From: Microscillaceae bacterium
Lineage (GTDB): Bacteria > Bacteroidota > Bacteroidia > Cytophagales > Microscillaceae
DNA length: 64,000 nucleotides
Assembly (NCBI GenBank): GCA_011390205.1
Contig: JAABSX010000016.1
Location: 1-64,000 of the forward strand
Direction: 5' to 3'
The position numbers were made by a program, and so were the translations under genes. The notes beneath the pieces are model-generated. The model saw nothing but the letters and a program-made list of their open reading frames with translations. It did no database searches and was not told the DNA's origin. Positions 8,340-18,682 of the stretch are shown here, in pieces; position 1 is the stretch's first letter; each line of letters opens with the position of its first letter.

Positions 8340-9848
8340 ATGAAAAAATTAGCATTTATACTTATCTTACTCTTTCCGTATCTCTTGGCAGCACAAGACC
8401 TAGAGAATATAGGAGAAGCCATCAACTCTCGCTACGGAGAATATGCCCCTATCATCTCGCCCGATGGGCAGACACTTTACTTCGTGCGTGAAGGACATCC
8501 CGAAAATAAGGGAATCAATAAAGGGCAAAACATCTGGATTTCACAAATCCAAGAAGATAATACATGGGGGGAGGCAATTCACCTCAAAAGCAACCTCAAT
8601 TCAGAAAAAAACTCTGCCATCTTGGGCGTAACTCCCGACGGAAACACAGCCCTCATCTTCGGATATTATGAAAATGGCATCAAAATAAAACCAGGCTTCT
8701 CACTCTCTAAAAAAGGAAAACTAGGCTGGGAATCTCCAGAAGGAATGTTTATCGAGGGCTTTGACACGATGAACAAAGGTAAGTACTCTAGTGCAAGCCT
8801 CGCAGGAGATGGCAAAACCCTCATCTTGGCATTTTTAGAAAAACCCGAACAAAATTTTGACTTGTTTATCAGTGTACTCAAAGAAAACGGACGCTGGTCT
8901 AGACCCCAAAGCCTCGGAAGCCAAATCAACACACGTGGCGGAGAAGTAACCCCTTTCATAGCCTCTGATAGCCGAACACTGTATTTTGCAAGCACCAGAG
9001 AAGATTCTTATGGCTCGTATGATATTTATGTATCCAGAAGATTAGACAGTACTTGGCAAAAATGGAGCGAACCCATCAACCTCGGAGCCCCTATCAACAA
9101 TGAGGAAAGCAATATCTATTTTAGTATCCCTGCCTCCGGCGAAACTGCCTACATCTCTAGCATTAACCCTGAATCAGGCAATTTTGATATTTTTAGAATC
9201 CCTATTACAGCCTCTCTCCGACCCGAGCCCGTGCTGCTGGTCTATGGAAAAGTCTATAACGCCAAAACAAAAGAAGAAATATATGCCTCCATCGTGTATG
9301 AATCACTTACGACAAGCCAAGAACAAGGAAGGGCGCGCTCCGACCCCAATGACGGTAGCTACAAAATCACCCTCCCCAAAGGAGATAATTATGGCATCAT
9401 CGGGCAGGCAGAAGGCTATTATTCTGTCTCTGAGCAACTTGATTTGAGCAATATCACTCGCTATGAAGAAATAGAAAAAAACCTCTATCTCATGCCCATA
9501 GAAGTAGGACAGGTATTTAGACTTAACAATATCTTTTTTGATTCTGCCAAATCTGAGCTACGCCCAGAATCCTATGGAGAGCTGAACAGACTGATTGCAT
9601 TCTTAAAAGCAAATCCGCAAACACAAATAGAACTACAAGGGCATACAGATGCTCTAGGAGAAGAAAATGCCAACCAGAAACTCTCTGAAAGCAGGGCAAA
9701 ATCTTGTAAAACTTACCTTACTAGTAAAGGAATCTCAGAAAATCAGGTCATCGCCAAAGGATTTGGCGAGAATGAACCCATCGCTGACAATGCCACAGAA
9801 GCAGGTAGGCAACAAAATAGAAGGGTTGATTTTAAGATTCTGAAATAA
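8340..9848 (+). CDS. OmpA-family outer membrane protein with PD40/beta-propeller repeats
   Basis: A 502-residue exported protein (signal peptide ending at LLAAQ). Residues of about 30-290 contain PD40/TolB-like repeats (PIISPDGQTLYFVREG, FIASDSRTLYFASTRED, IYFSIPASGETAYISS), about 300-370 a carboxypeptidase-regulatory-like beta-sandwich (KVYNAKTKEEIYASIVYE), and 390-502 an OmpA C-terminal peptidoglycan-binding domain (IFFDSAKSELRPES, ELQGHTDALG, NRRVDFKI). This domain order is common in Bacteroidota, including proteins linked to type IX secretion and gliding. The role is envelope anchoring or sensing; the propeller ligand is unknown. A hairpin follows the stop codon. Confidence 0.9.
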   Translation: MKKLAFILILLFPYLLAAQDLENIGEAINSRYGEYAPIISPDGQTLYFVREGHPENKGINKGQNIWISQIQEDNTWGEAIHLKSNLNSEKNSAILGVTPDGNTALIFGYYENGIKIKPGFSLSKKGKLGWESPEGMFIEGFDTMNKGKYSSASLAGDGKTLILAFLEKPEQNFDLFISVLKENGRWSRPQSLGSQINTRGGEVTPFIASDSRTLYFASTREDSYGSYDIYVSRRLDSTWQKWSEPINLGAPINNEESNIYFSIPASGETAYISSINPESGNFDIFRIPITASLRPEPVLLVYGKVYNAKTKEEIYASIVYESLTTSQEQGRARSDPNDGSYKITLPKGDNYGIIGQAEGYYSVSEQLDLSNITRYEEIEKNLYLMPIEVGQVFRLNNIFFDSAKSELRPESYGELNRLIAFLKANPQTQIELQGHTDALGEENANQKLSESRAKSCKTYLTSKGISENQVIAKGFGENEPIADNATEAGRQQNRRVDFKILK

Positions 9849-9871
9849 ACTGAGTAGATTATATACACAGG

Positions 9872-9901
9872 AGGAAGAGTCATTTAGAAATGGCTCTTCC
9901 T
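9872..9901. terminator. Hairpin between convergent OmpA and kynureninase genes
   Basis: AGGAAGAGTCAT and ATGGCTCTTCCT form a stem with one mismatch around a 6-nt loop. There is only a weak T-rich tail, so termination is plausible rather than certain. Confidence 0.5.
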
Positions 9902-9922
9902 CTTGGCACTTTCTTTTCATCC

Positions 9923-11212
9923 TTACACCTTGCTTAATGTCTGAATCGCTTCTCGGAGCATCTGCCCAAAATTAAACATATCTTCAAAAGTATTATAAAG
10001 TGGCACAGGTGCAAGACGTATGACATCAGGCTCACGCCAATCACCAATAACGCCCGCCGCTTCTAGCTTCTCAAAGAGGCTACGCCCTTGCTGCCTCACC
10101 AAAAGTGAAAGCTGACAGCCTCGCTCTTCAGGGTCAGAGGGCGTAATGATTTGGATAGGATAATCTTCTTCTTGGCTTACCTCAAGGATAATGGATTCTA
10201 GAAAAGCAGTCAATACTTTACTCTTCTTACGCAAAGCCTGCACACCGCCCACTTCCTCAAACATTTCTAAAGAAGCTCTGTGTGCTGCCAGCAGCAAAAT
10301 AGGGGCATTGCTCATCTGCCAAGCATCGATGTTAGGCTCAGGCACAAAGCCTTTTTTCATTTTGAAGCGAGTGCTTTCTTCGTAGCCCCACCAGCCTGTA
10401 AGCCGAGGAAGTGCTGGATTTTGATGGTGCTTGTTGTGCACAAATATACCTGAGATTCCACCAGGGCTAGAGTTGAGGTACTTGTAAGAACACCAAGCCG
10501 CAAAATCTATGTCCCACTCATGTAGTTTCAGTGGCAGATTACCTACTGTGTGTGCCAAGTCAAGCCCTACCACAGCCCCTACTTCATGCCCAGCCTTGCT
10601 AATAGCCTCAATATCAAAGAATTGCCCTGTGTAGTAGTTTACCCCACCTAAAAGGACAAGGGCGAGTTCATCTCCTACTTCTTTAATCTTGGCAATCATA
10701 TCTTCGGTGCGGAGAGTCAGCTCACCTTCTCTGGGCAAAAACTCAATGACATTCTCTTGGGGGTTTAATCCGTGAAAACTACTTTGTGATTCTGCCACAT
10801 ATTGGTCTGAGGGAAAAGCAGCCGCCTCCATGAGTATTTTGCTGCGCTTGCCTTCTGGCCTAAAAAAGCTCGCCATGAGCAGGTGCAAATTGACTGTAAG
10901 GGTGTTCATCGCCACTACCTCAAGGGCATCTGCACCCACAAGGTCAGCCAGTGGTTTTCTGAGCATTTTATGGTAATCATACCACTGCTCATGAATGTTA
11001 AAATGCCCTTCTACACCTCTTTTTTCCCATTTGCTCATCTCCAATTCTATGTATTTTCGGGCAGACTTTGGCTGAAGCCCCAGTGAATTGCCTGTAAAAT
11101 AAATAACTTCTTTGCCATTTTTCTGGGGCATAAAGAAGTCCTCTCGCCGTGTCTGGGCAGCAAACTGATGGTCTAGGGCTTGTGCAGCACTGAGTGTATT
11201 TTGAAATTCCAT
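9923..11212 (-). CDS. kynU: Kynureninase
   Basis: A 429-residue PLP-dependent fold-type I enzyme that hydrolyses kynurenine or 3-hydroxykynurenine to anthranilate or 3-hydroxyanthranilate plus alanine, in tryptophan catabolism and de novo NAD synthesis. The PLP-binding lysine is K244 in CSYKYLNSSPGG and the cofactor-pyridine aspartate D218 in VVGLDLAHTVGN. The substrate-binding N-terminal segment (YFTGNSLGLQPKS) and the C-terminal RLAPVPLYNTFEDM motif are characteristic. The length matches the family. No other kynurenine-pathway gene is adjacent. Confidence 0.96.
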   Translation of the reverse strand: MEFQNTLSAAQALDHQFAAQTRREDFFMPQKNGKEVIYFTGNSLGLQPKSARKYIELEMSKWEKRGVEGHFNIHEQWYDYHKMLRKPLADLVGADALEVVAMNTLTVNLHLLMASFFRPEGKRSKILMEAAAFPSDQYVAESQSSFHGLNPQENVIEFLPREGELTLRTEDMIAKIKEVGDELALVLLGGVNYYTGQFFDIEAISKAGHEVGAVVGLDLAHTVGNLPLKLHEWDIDFAAWCSYKYLNSSPGGISGIFVHNKHHQNPALPRLTGWWGYEESTRFKMKKGFVPEPNIDAWQMSNAPILLLAAHRASLEMFEEVGGVQALRKKSKVLTAFLESIILEVSQEEDYPIQIITPSDPEERGCQLSLLVRQQGRSLFEKLEAAGVIGDWREPDVIRLAPVPLYNTFEDMFNFGQMLREAIQTLSKV

Positions 11213-11267
11213 GTGTATTTTTTATCTGAAATGATTGTATCCTCGTGTGAGGCAGTGCTCACAAAAA

Positions 11268-11275
11268 CAAAACTA
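11268..11275 (-). promoter_or_regulatory. Bacteroidota -7 promoter element before kynU
   Basis: Reads TAGTTTTG on the minus strand, an exact TAnnTTTG match, 56 nt upstream of the kynU ATG. Confidence 0.4.
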
Positions 11276-11483
11276 CACATAAAAAATAAATCTTCTCAAG
11301 AAAGCATTTTACTTTCTCTTGGCATCTCCGAGCACAGTAAAACTGAAGCCAAAAACTATGAAATATCCCAAAATATTAAAATTCAACAGTTTACGTAAAT
11401 TCTTATACTCAAAATTTGATTATCCTGTTTAATAAACGTAAATTGAACTCCATAATGATTTAACAAAACACCTTACTAAAGAT

Positions 11484-14400
11484 ATGAAACTCAATACTAC
11501 ACTGCTCCTCATTTGGCTTATCCTCCCGATGCTCTTAATCACTTGCGCACCTTCTAATTTTGTGGAAGTTACCCAGACCAATTTCAAGCAAGAAGTAAGC
11601 ACACAAAGCAATCTAAAATTTACTTTTAACCGAGCCATTGTAGGAGATAGCCTGCTCAATGTATGGGATACCACGGCTTACCTACAGTTTACGCCCAGAG
11701 TACAGGGCAAATTCAAGTGGGTCTCTCCCTCTGAGGTGATTTTCTCTCCCGAAAAAGGATTCAGAGCCAGCACCGACTATGAAGCCAAGCTCAGCAAACA
11801 GCTCATCCCTCTATCTAGCAAACTAAAAATAGATGAAAGCAAAAGCCTAAAATTTCACACTACTTACCTCAAGATAGAAGGTGCAGATGTGTTTTGGGCT
11901 ATGGATGAGCGGCGCACCAACCAGCTCCGAATCAATCTTAATTTTAATTACAAGGTAGAGCCCAGCAGCCTTCGCTCCCTGATTACTGCCACAGTAGGAG
12001 AAAATAAAATCACCGCAGTCAAAGTGCTCAACCAAGAAAACGCCCATGTTGTAGAGCTTTTGATAGAAGAAATCAACGGAAACTCCTTAGATGCCCAAAA
12101 ACTCTCCCTTAGCATAGCCCCAGGCATCAAATGTGCAGAAAGTAGCTACATCAGCCGTGAAACCCTCCAAACTACCCTAGACAGCCCCAACAAAGACCAA
12201 CTCGATATTCAGCATATAGTAACTGAATATGAAAATTTTCAGCCACAAATGTTTGTCAAAACCAGCCAATCCGTAAGCATCGTGCAGGTACTCAATAACC
12301 TCAGCATCAGCCCCAAGATGGTCTATGAGGTCTTACAACGTGAAAACGGCTTTGTCATCAAAGGAAATTTTCTAGAAAATAAGTCCTATACAGTCTCTAT
12401 TGACAAAAGCATGCAGGGGTTTTTGGGGGCTGCACTTGGTGAAGATTTTAGAGAAGAAGTAATCTTTGGCAATAGCAAACCTGTCATTAGCTTTACTTCC
12501 AGAGAAGGGGTTTATCTGAGCAATAAAGGCAATAAAAACCTCGGCATCCGCATCAATAATGTACCTAAAGTCAAGGTTACGATTTATAAAATCTATGAAA
12601 ATAACTTGGCACATTACCTCAGAAATAATGGCTACAATTATGACAATCAGTCTATGTATGATTTTAGCCGCAAGCAAGCTTTTGGAGATATTGTAGTGGA
12701 TGAAGAGTACGACACCAAGACACTCCCCCTTGTCAATGATTTTAGGGTATTGAATCTCGACTTTCAACAAATGAAAGACCCTTACGGGATTTATGCCATA
12801 TTAGTAGCCTCCACAGAAGACCTCTGGCTCAATAGCAGCACCCTTGTGTCTATGTCTGATATTGGCTTCATAGCCCGTGAAACCAAAGAAGGACTGTATG
12901 TATTCGCCAATGCCCTCTCTGATGCCAAAGCAATGCAAGGACTAAAAATCAGCCTTATCAGTGAAAGCAATCAAGTAATCAGCACTGCCAGCACAGACAA
13001 AGACGGCGTGGCTACCTTCCCCGACATCAAAAAGAAATATCCAGATAACAGTGTAAGGCTCATCACAGCACGCAGCGGAAATGATTTTAACTACTTGTAC
13101 CTTGACCAAACCGCAGTCAATAAATCTGACTTCGAGACGGATGGCTACTACCCCAATGCCGCTGGCTATATGGCATTCTTGTACGGAGAAAGAGACCTCT
13201 ACAGGCCAGGCGAACAGATTAACCTCAATGTAATCGTCAGAAATCATGCTTGGAAAGTAGCCGCCAAAATGCCTATTCATCTCAAACTAAAACTCCCCAA
13301 TGGCAAAGACCTCGTGAGTATGCGTGGAGTCTTAGATGCACAAGGAGCTTTCAATACAGGCATAGCCCTCCCTCCTACTGCCCTCACAGGCATTTATCAA
13401 GCAGAGATTTATACAGCCACAGGCATCCTGCTGAGTGCCATGCCCATCAATGTAGAGGAGTTTATGCCTGACCGAATCAAAGTAAAACTTAGCCTGCTAG
13501 AAAAAAACTTCCGAACAGTACAAAAAGAATCCCTCAATACAGGCGACTCCGCCAGAGTGCTGCTAGAGGCAGTCAATCTTTTTGGGCCTCCTGCTGCTGA
13601 CCGTAATTACCAACTTAACTTCTCACTTGTGCCACAGGCATTCAGGGCGAAGGCATACCCTGACTATGATTTTGAAATAAAATCAGCCTCTGAATTTAAT
13701 AACTTTTACACACTAGAATCTAAAAATACCGAAGGCAACACAGATGCCAAGGGCAAAGCCTATGAAAGTTTTATGATTCCTGAGAAATATACAGGAATGG
13801 GACTGCTACAGGGCAGGGTGTATGCCACTGTATTTGATGAAACGGGGCGTTCGGTGAGCCGCTCTATCAGCATGGATGTATTTACACAATCTACTTTCTT
13901 AGGAATAAAATCTAGCGAAGAATATGTAAGCACCCAACGCAACGTAAGCATCAGCTTGGTAGCACTTGACAAAAAACAAAATCCCATCAGCACGAGCGCA
14001 AATGTGCAAGTCATCCGATACAAATGGCAGACTGTCTTAGAAAAAGATTATGCAGGGCGCTATAATTATGTGTCTCGAAAACAAGAAACACTCCTCAAAG
14101 AAGAAAACATCAGCATCAATGCAGCACAAGTGTATAACTACACCCCTCAGCTTTCAGGAGAATATGAAATCAGGTTCAAAACACAGGGCAGCAGCAATTA
14201 TGTGGCGAGTAGCTTCTACGCCTATGGCTATAGTTATACCAATTCTACTTCTTTTGAGGTCAATAAAGATGGCAAAGTAGAAATTAAATTTGACAAGGAA
14301 AGCTACCAAGTCGGTGAAAACGCAAACATCCTCTTCACTACTCCCTTCAACGGAAGACTGCTCGTAACCGTAGAAAGAGACAAAGTAATGAAGCATTTCT

Positions 14401-16934
14401 ATTTAGAAACCAAAAATAAAACAGCAAACATGCAGCTCAATATCGAGGAAGCTCACTTGCCCAATGTATTCATTACTGCCACACTCATCAAACCCGTAAG
14501 TGATGGTGCAATTCCTCTCACTGTAGCACATGGTTTTGAATCATTGCCTGTAGAATCTAACAACAGCAAACTGACACTGAGCATACAAGCAGTAGAAAAA
14601 TCAGAATCTAACCAGAAACAGACCATCACAGTACGCACCAACAGAGCAGAGGCAGGCATACAAGTTACGCTTGCGGTGGTAGATGAGGGAATCTTACAGC
14701 TTAAAAATTACCAAACACCCCAACCTCATGATTATTTTTTCCAAAAAAGAGGATTGGAAGTCAAGGCATATGATTTATATCCGCAGTTATTTCCTGAGAT
14801 AAGCATAGGTAGCACAAGCACAGGAGGTGGAGATGGCGAACTCAGCAACCGAGCCAACCCTATGGTCAATAAAAGGGTGAAATTGGTTCGCTTCTGGAGT
14901 GGGGTCTTGCAGACCAATGCCGCTGGTGAAGTCAGTTATAGCATAGACATCCCACAGTTTTCGGGTAGCCTACGGATTATGGCTCTAGCTTACAAAGAGG
15001 GCGCTTTTGGTGCAGCCGCCCAAAATATGAAAGTAGCTGACCCTATGGTTGTTTCTACAGGTCTGCCTAGATTCTTATCTCCTGGTGATAAGCTAAAAGT
15101 ACCTGTATTTGTGAGCAATACCACAGAGCAAAATAGCAATGCACAAATACAAATCAGCACGAGCAGCAACCTAAAAATCACTTCTCAAAAACAATACTCA
15201 AGCAATATTCAAGCAAATCAAGAAGGGCAAGTAGAGTTTGAGATAGAAGCAGGCAATGTCATAGACAGTGCAAAAGTGGAGGTAACTGTGCAGGCATTTG
15301 GCAGAACTTTTAAGGAAAGCCTAGACATCAATATCAGGGCCATCACTGGGCTCAGCAAACAAGCAGGCAATGGGCAAGTAGCAGGTGGTGCAAGCAAGGC
15401 TTTTGACATCCATAGTAATTTTTTGCCCACCACTGTGCGCAGCAAATTACTGGTGAGCAAATCACCCATGATTCAGTTTAGCAATGACCTAGAATACCTG
15501 ATACAGTATCCGCATGGCTGTGTAGAGCAAGTAACTTCCTCGGTATTTCCACAGCTATATGCCCAAGATTTGATGCGTGCCAACAAGCCCTCACTCCAAA
15601 ATACCAATCTCTACGATGTGCAAATCCGAGAAAATGTGCAAGAAGGCATTATGCGTTTACTCTCTATGCAAAGCTACAGCGGAGGGCTGCAATACTGGCC
15701 AAATACTTATGAAGAAAGCTGGTTCGGAACAGTCTATGCCGCGCATTTTATGATAGAAGCCCAAAAAATAGGCTACAATGTGCCCCAAAAAGCCCTTGAC
15801 GAAATGCTTGTATATATCCGAAACAAAACAAGCAGCAAAAATCAAGAAAACTACTACTACCTAGATGAAAAAGATACCAGACGCAAAAAAAGAATCGCAC
15901 CCAAAGAGGCTGCTTACTCTCTGTATGTACTTGCCCTCGCCAAGCAGCCCGATGTATCTCTGATGAATTATTACAAAGAAAATCAGAATTTACTCGCCTT
16001 AGATTCTAAATACTTGCTGGCTACTGCTTACTTATTGCTCGGAGATAAAAATACCTACCAAGGGCTTCTGCCTGATAGATTCGAGGGCGAACGCTCCGAA
16101 CAAGTACTCTCAGGCAGCTTTTATTCTTACATCAGAGATGAAGCACTGGCACTAAATGCACTCCTCGAGGGAGACCCCGAAAACCCACAAGTGGCTTTTA
16201 TGGCAAAAGAGCTTTCAACCAATTTTAAAAATGCCCAATCACCCAATACCCAAGAATGTGCTTTTACCATCTTGGCACTGGGCAAAATCGCACAGATTAA
16301 CAATGAAAGCAATGTAACAGGCAGTATTTCTGTAGATGGCACAGCCACCAACTTCCTTAATAAGGATGTGCTGCTCAACTTTAATAAAAACAAAGCAAAA
16401 GTAAATCTAGCGGCACAAGGGCAAGGAAGTCTGTATTATTTCTGGCAAATGGAGGGCTTTGACCCGACAGGCCAAGTAAAAGAAGAAGACAATAAACTCA
16501 AGGTCAGAAAAACTTTCTATGATACAGAGGGGAATGTCATTCGTAACCTTACTTTCAGACAAAATGACCTCGTAGTGGTCAAGGTTTCTATCTCAGCAGA
16601 GCCTTACTTCCGAAATCTAGAGAACATCGTCATCACAGACATGCTGCCCGCAGGTTTTGAGATTGAGAATCCTCGCCTCACTCCTAACCGTGAAATCCGC
16701 TGGATTAGAACCCAAGACCGCCCCCAACATTATGACATTCGTGATGACAGGATTAACTATTTCGTAACTGCCACAGGCAAGACACAAAACTTCTACTACC
16801 TAGCACGTGCAGTCAGCAAAGGTTCATTCAAAATGGGGCCTATCAGTGCCGATGCCATGTATAGCGGAGAATATTATTCTTATTATGGTGCAGGAAATGT
16901 CAATATCATAGACCGAAAAGACCAAAGTAATTAA
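11484..16934 (+). CDS. Alpha-2-macroglobulin-like lipoprotein with thioester motif
   Basis: An 1816-residue envelope protein. Lipoprotein signal with lipobox LITC (C21); next, macroglobulin-like beta domains including the MG bait-region style segment DLYRPGEQINLNVIVRNHAWK; then the A2M family signature region (VKLVRFWSGVLQTNAAGEV...); then an alpha/alpha-toroid thioester domain carrying YPHGCVEQ, with C1346 and Q1349 as the thioester pair; finally a receptor-binding-like beta domain near residues 1670-1790. Bacterial members are thought to trap periplasmic proteases and usually pair with penicillin-binding protein 1C, which is absent here. Two or more hairpins follow the stop. Confidence 0.93.
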   Translation: MKLNTTLLLIWLILPMLLITCAPSNFVEVTQTNFKQEVSTQSNLKFTFNRAIVGDSLLNVWDTTAYLQFTPRVQGKFKWVSPSEVIFSPEKGFRASTDYEAKLSKQLIPLSSKLKIDESKSLKFHTTYLKIEGADVFWAMDERRTNQLRINLNFNYKVEPSSLRSLITATVGENKITAVKVLNQENAHVVELLIEEINGNSLDAQKLSLSIAPGIKCAESSYISRETLQTTLDSPNKDQLDIQHIVTEYENFQPQMFVKTSQSVSIVQVLNNLSISPKMVYEVLQRENGFVIKGNFLENKSYTVSIDKSMQGFLGAALGEDFREEVIFGNSKPVISFTSREGVYLSNKGNKNLGIRINNVPKVKVTIYKIYENNLAHYLRNNGYNYDNQSMYDFSRKQAFGDIVVDEEYDTKTLPLVNDFRVLNLDFQQMKDPYGIYAILVASTEDLWLNSSTLVSMSDIGFIARETKEGLYVFANALSDAKAMQGLKISLISESNQVISTASTDKDGVATFPDIKKKYPDNSVRLITARSGNDFNYLYLDQTAVNKSDFETDGYYPNAAGYMAFLYGERDLYRPGEQINLNVIVRNHAWKVAAKMPIHLKLKLPNGKDLVSMRGVLDAQGAFNTGIALPPTALTGIYQAEIYTATGILLSAMPINVEEFMPDRIKVKLSLLEKNFRTVQKESLNTGDSARVLLEAVNLFGPPAADRNYQLNFSLVPQAFRAKAYPDYDFEIKSASEFNNFYTLESKNTEGNTDAKGKAYESFMIPEKYTGMGLLQGRVYATVFDETGRSVSRSISMDVFTQSTFLGIKSSEEYVSTQRNVSISLVALDKKQNPISTSANVQVIRYKWQTVLEKDYAGRYNYVSRKQETLLKEENISINAAQVYNYTPQLSGEYEIRFKTQGSSNYVASSFYAYGYSYTNSTSFEVNKDGKVEIKFDKESYQVGENANILFTTPFNGRLLVTVERDKVMKHFYLETKNKTANMQLNIEEAHLPNVFITATLIKPVSDGAIPLTVAHGFESLPVESNNSKLTLSIQAVEKSESNQKQTITVRTNRAEAGIQVTLAVVDEGILQLKNYQTPQPHDYFFQKRGLEVKAYDLYPQLFPEISIGSTSTGGGDGELSNRANPMVNKRVKLVRFWSGVLQTNAAGEVSYSIDIPQFSGSLRIMALAYKEGAFGAAAQNMKVADPMVVSTGLPRFLSPGDKLKVPVFVSNTTEQNSNAQIQISTSSNLKITSQKQYSSNIQANQEGQVEFEIEAGNVIDSAKVEVTVQAFGRTFKESLDINIRAITGLSKQAGNGQVAGGASKAFDIHSNFLPTTVRSKLLVSKSPMIQFSNDLEYLIQYPHGCVEQVTSSVFPQLYAQDLMRANKPSLQNTNLYDVQIRENVQEGIMRLLSMQSYSGGLQYWPNTYEESWFGTVYAAHFMIEAQKIGYNVPQKALDEMLVYIRNKTSSKNQENYYYLDEKDTRRKKRIAPKEAAYSLYVLALAKQPDVSLMNYYKENQNLLALDSKYLLATAYLLLGDKNTYQGLLPDRFEGERSEQVLSGSFYSYIRDEALALNALLEGDPENPQVAFMAKELSTNFKNAQSPNTQECAFTILALGKIAQINNESNVTGSISVDGTATNFLNKDVLLNFNKNKAKVNLAAQGQGSLYYFWQMEGFDPTGQVKEEDNKLKVRKTFYDTEGNVIRNLTFRQNDLVVVKVSISAEPYFRNLENIVITDMLPAGFEIENPRLTPNREIRWIRTQDRPQHYDIRDDRINYFVTATGKTQNFYYLARAVSKGSFKMGPISADAMYSGEYYSYYGAGNVNIIDRKDQSN

Positions 16935-16957
16935 GTAAAAGAGTATCCTCTCAGACC

Positions 16958-16980
16958 TAGCACTTTTCAGAAAAGTGCTA
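16958..16980 (+). terminator. Short hairpin after the A2M-like gene
   Basis: TAGCACTTTTC-AG-AAAAGTGCTA, a compact palindrome 21 nt after the stop codon. It has no U-tract of its own and probably assists the stronger hairpin directly downstream. Confidence 0.45.
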
Positions 16981-16984
16981 CATA

Positions 16985-17027
16985 AAAAAATCCTTTCAAG
17001 GTCTTTATGACTCTGAAAGGATTTTTT
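16985..17027. terminator. Rho-independent terminator after the A2M-like gene
   Basis: AAAAAATCCTTTCA ... TGAAAGGATTTTTT forms a 14-bp stem with A and T tracts on both sides, so it can act in both orientations. Confidence 0.85.
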
Positions 17028-17094
17028 ATGTGTTTTTATTTTTTAAAAAATGATTTGCTACAAATAGAACAAGCCCAGAGTTTTTAGAAATAAA

Positions 17095-17184
17095 AAAGCC
17101 CATAGGGCTTTAATCGGCTGAATCCCTTGTAGAAAATACCGAGCAAGAACAAAAAACGCCGTAGGCATGAAATAGCGGCTTTTT
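17095..17184. terminator. Two hairpins downstream of the TolC-like gene
   Basis: AAAGCCC-ATA-GGGCTTT (17095-17111) and an imperfect stem AAAACGCCG ... CGGCTTTTT (17153-17184). On the minus strand the second lies just after the TolC-like stop codon and could be its terminator. Its loop contains GCCGTAGGCAT (17158-17168), a word shared with the intergenic repeats near 58 and 60 kb. Confidence 0.5.
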
Positions 17185-17214
17185 GAGATAAATCATTCAT
17201 TAAAGTACACTATT

Positions 17215-18528
17215 CTACAAATCCTTCACCAATGCCCCGCTGATACGCAATAAACTCACCTCTGAGAGTTTGAGTTGGTATTGCAAAGAGATAAGGCGGC
17301 TTTCTGCTTGCAGTGCGATGAGCTGGGCATCCCTAAACTCTATGGCAGAGACCAGCCCGAGCCTGTATCGCTCTATGGAGATATCTAAATTTTGACGGAC
17401 TACTTCTATATTTTCTTGCTCCAAGAGTAAGAGAGATTTTTGTCGGAGATAATTTTGGTAGCTAATCTCAAAACTCGTTTGGGCTTCTAGCTGCACATTC
17501 ATTGTCTGCTGTTCTGCCTGTGCTATCCTGATGCGGGTGTTTTGGGTTTCTCGCTTGCGGTTCGCTCCATCAAAAATAGGGTAAGCAAGTGTCAGCCCGT
17601 AGGTCAATCCTCTATTGCGGTTAGAAACCACGAAGCCCGCATCAGAGTTGGAGTTAAAAAAATTGTAACCTGCATCAAAACTAAGTGTAGGCAGTTGATT
17701 TCCTTTGGCAAGCTCTAAGTCTGTTTGTCTGATTTCTTGCTGCTTTCGGGCTACCAAAATACTTGAATTTTCACTTTGTAAAGATGATTTAAGACTGGCA
17801 TAGTCTAGGTCTAGGTTTACCAAAATGCTATCACTTACAATAAAAAGATTTTCGGGGTTTTCTCCCATAAGTTGGTTAAGCCTTGCTTTGCTGCCAAATA
17901 AAAGCTGCTCTTGTGTAATGACTTGTGCACTGTCACTGTTAAAATCTACCTTTGCCCTCAAAAAATCTGCCTTAGAAAATGCCCCTAGTTCAAACCTATC
18001 TTGTGCCACTGCAAGGCGTTCTCGAGAAACCTGCAAGTTTTGGTGAAGCACTTCTAGGGCTTTTTTTTGCAAGATAATTTCATTGTAAGATACAAACACT
18101 GATTCTAGGGTCTGCTCTATGTTTAGGCGAAGGTCAAGCTTAGATGCATGGTGATTAAGCTCTAAGAGTTTATAGTTTTCAAACATCCGCATACCATCAA
18201 ACAATACCCAATTCACTGCCAGACCTGCATTTTGCTGACGGGTTTGGGCGGCATTTACCTCTTGGCTACGCCCATCTAAAAAAAGCAGTTGTGTGTTATT
18301 GACACTTCCATTCAAACGCCCTTGCAGAGAAACTGTAGGCAGAAAACCTGCATTTCCGAGTGTAATGTTATTTTCAGAAAGAAGGGTATCCTTGGCGGCA
18401 ATTTGAACAGAGAAATTTTGTCTTAGTGATTTCTGAACAGCCTCTTCTAGCCCGATAAGAACTTGTGCTTGCAAGGCATAAAATCCTGAAAGGAGAAAAA
18501 GACAAGCTGCATTGATGAGTGTTTTCAT
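17215..18528 (-). CDS. TolC-family outer membrane efflux protein
   Basis: 437 residues from the ATG at 18528, with a signal peptide (MKTLINAACLFLL... to LQAQ). The two internally related halves of the OEP family are visible: LEEAVQKSLRQNFSVQIA near the N-terminus and LELAKGNQLPTLSFDAGYN, SFEISYQNYLRQKSL, NLDISIERYRLGLVSAIEF in the second half. TolC-like proteins form trimeric barrel-tunnels that export drugs or proteins for RND, ABC or MFS systems. No adaptor or inner-membrane pump gene is adjacent, so the partner is unknown. Upstream in-frame codons beginning at 18570 precede the signal peptide and are unlikely to be translated. Confidence 0.9.
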   Translation of the reverse strand: MKTLINAACLFLLSGFYALQAQVLIGLEEAVQKSLRQNFSVQIAAKDTLLSENNITLGNAGFLPTVSLQGRLNGSVNNTQLLFLDGRSQEVNAAQTRQQNAGLAVNWVLFDGMRMFENYKLLELNHHASKLDLRLNIEQTLESVFVSYNEIILQKKALEVLHQNLQVSRERLAVAQDRFELGAFSKADFLRAKVDFNSDSAQVITQEQLLFGSKARLNQLMGENPENLFIVSDSILVNLDLDYASLKSSLQSENSSILVARKQQEIRQTDLELAKGNQLPTLSFDAGYNFFNSNSDAGFVVSNRNRGLTYGLTLAYPIFDGANRKRETQNTRIRIAQAEQQTMNVQLEAQTSFEISYQNYLRQKSLLLLEQENIEVVRQNLDISIERYRLGLVSAIEFRDAQLIALQAESRLISLQYQLKLSEVSLLRISGALVKDL

Positions 18529-18682
18529 AGGTTTTTGTAAATAAATATATTTCTTTTGTGGCATGTTCATCTAAAATGAATACAGATGTGAGTATAACAA
18601 GATGCTAAACTAAAGCTTTTATGCTGATATATGACCGCTTCTCTGTGTACTTAACATTTTTTTTTGAATCTGATTTTTGGCT

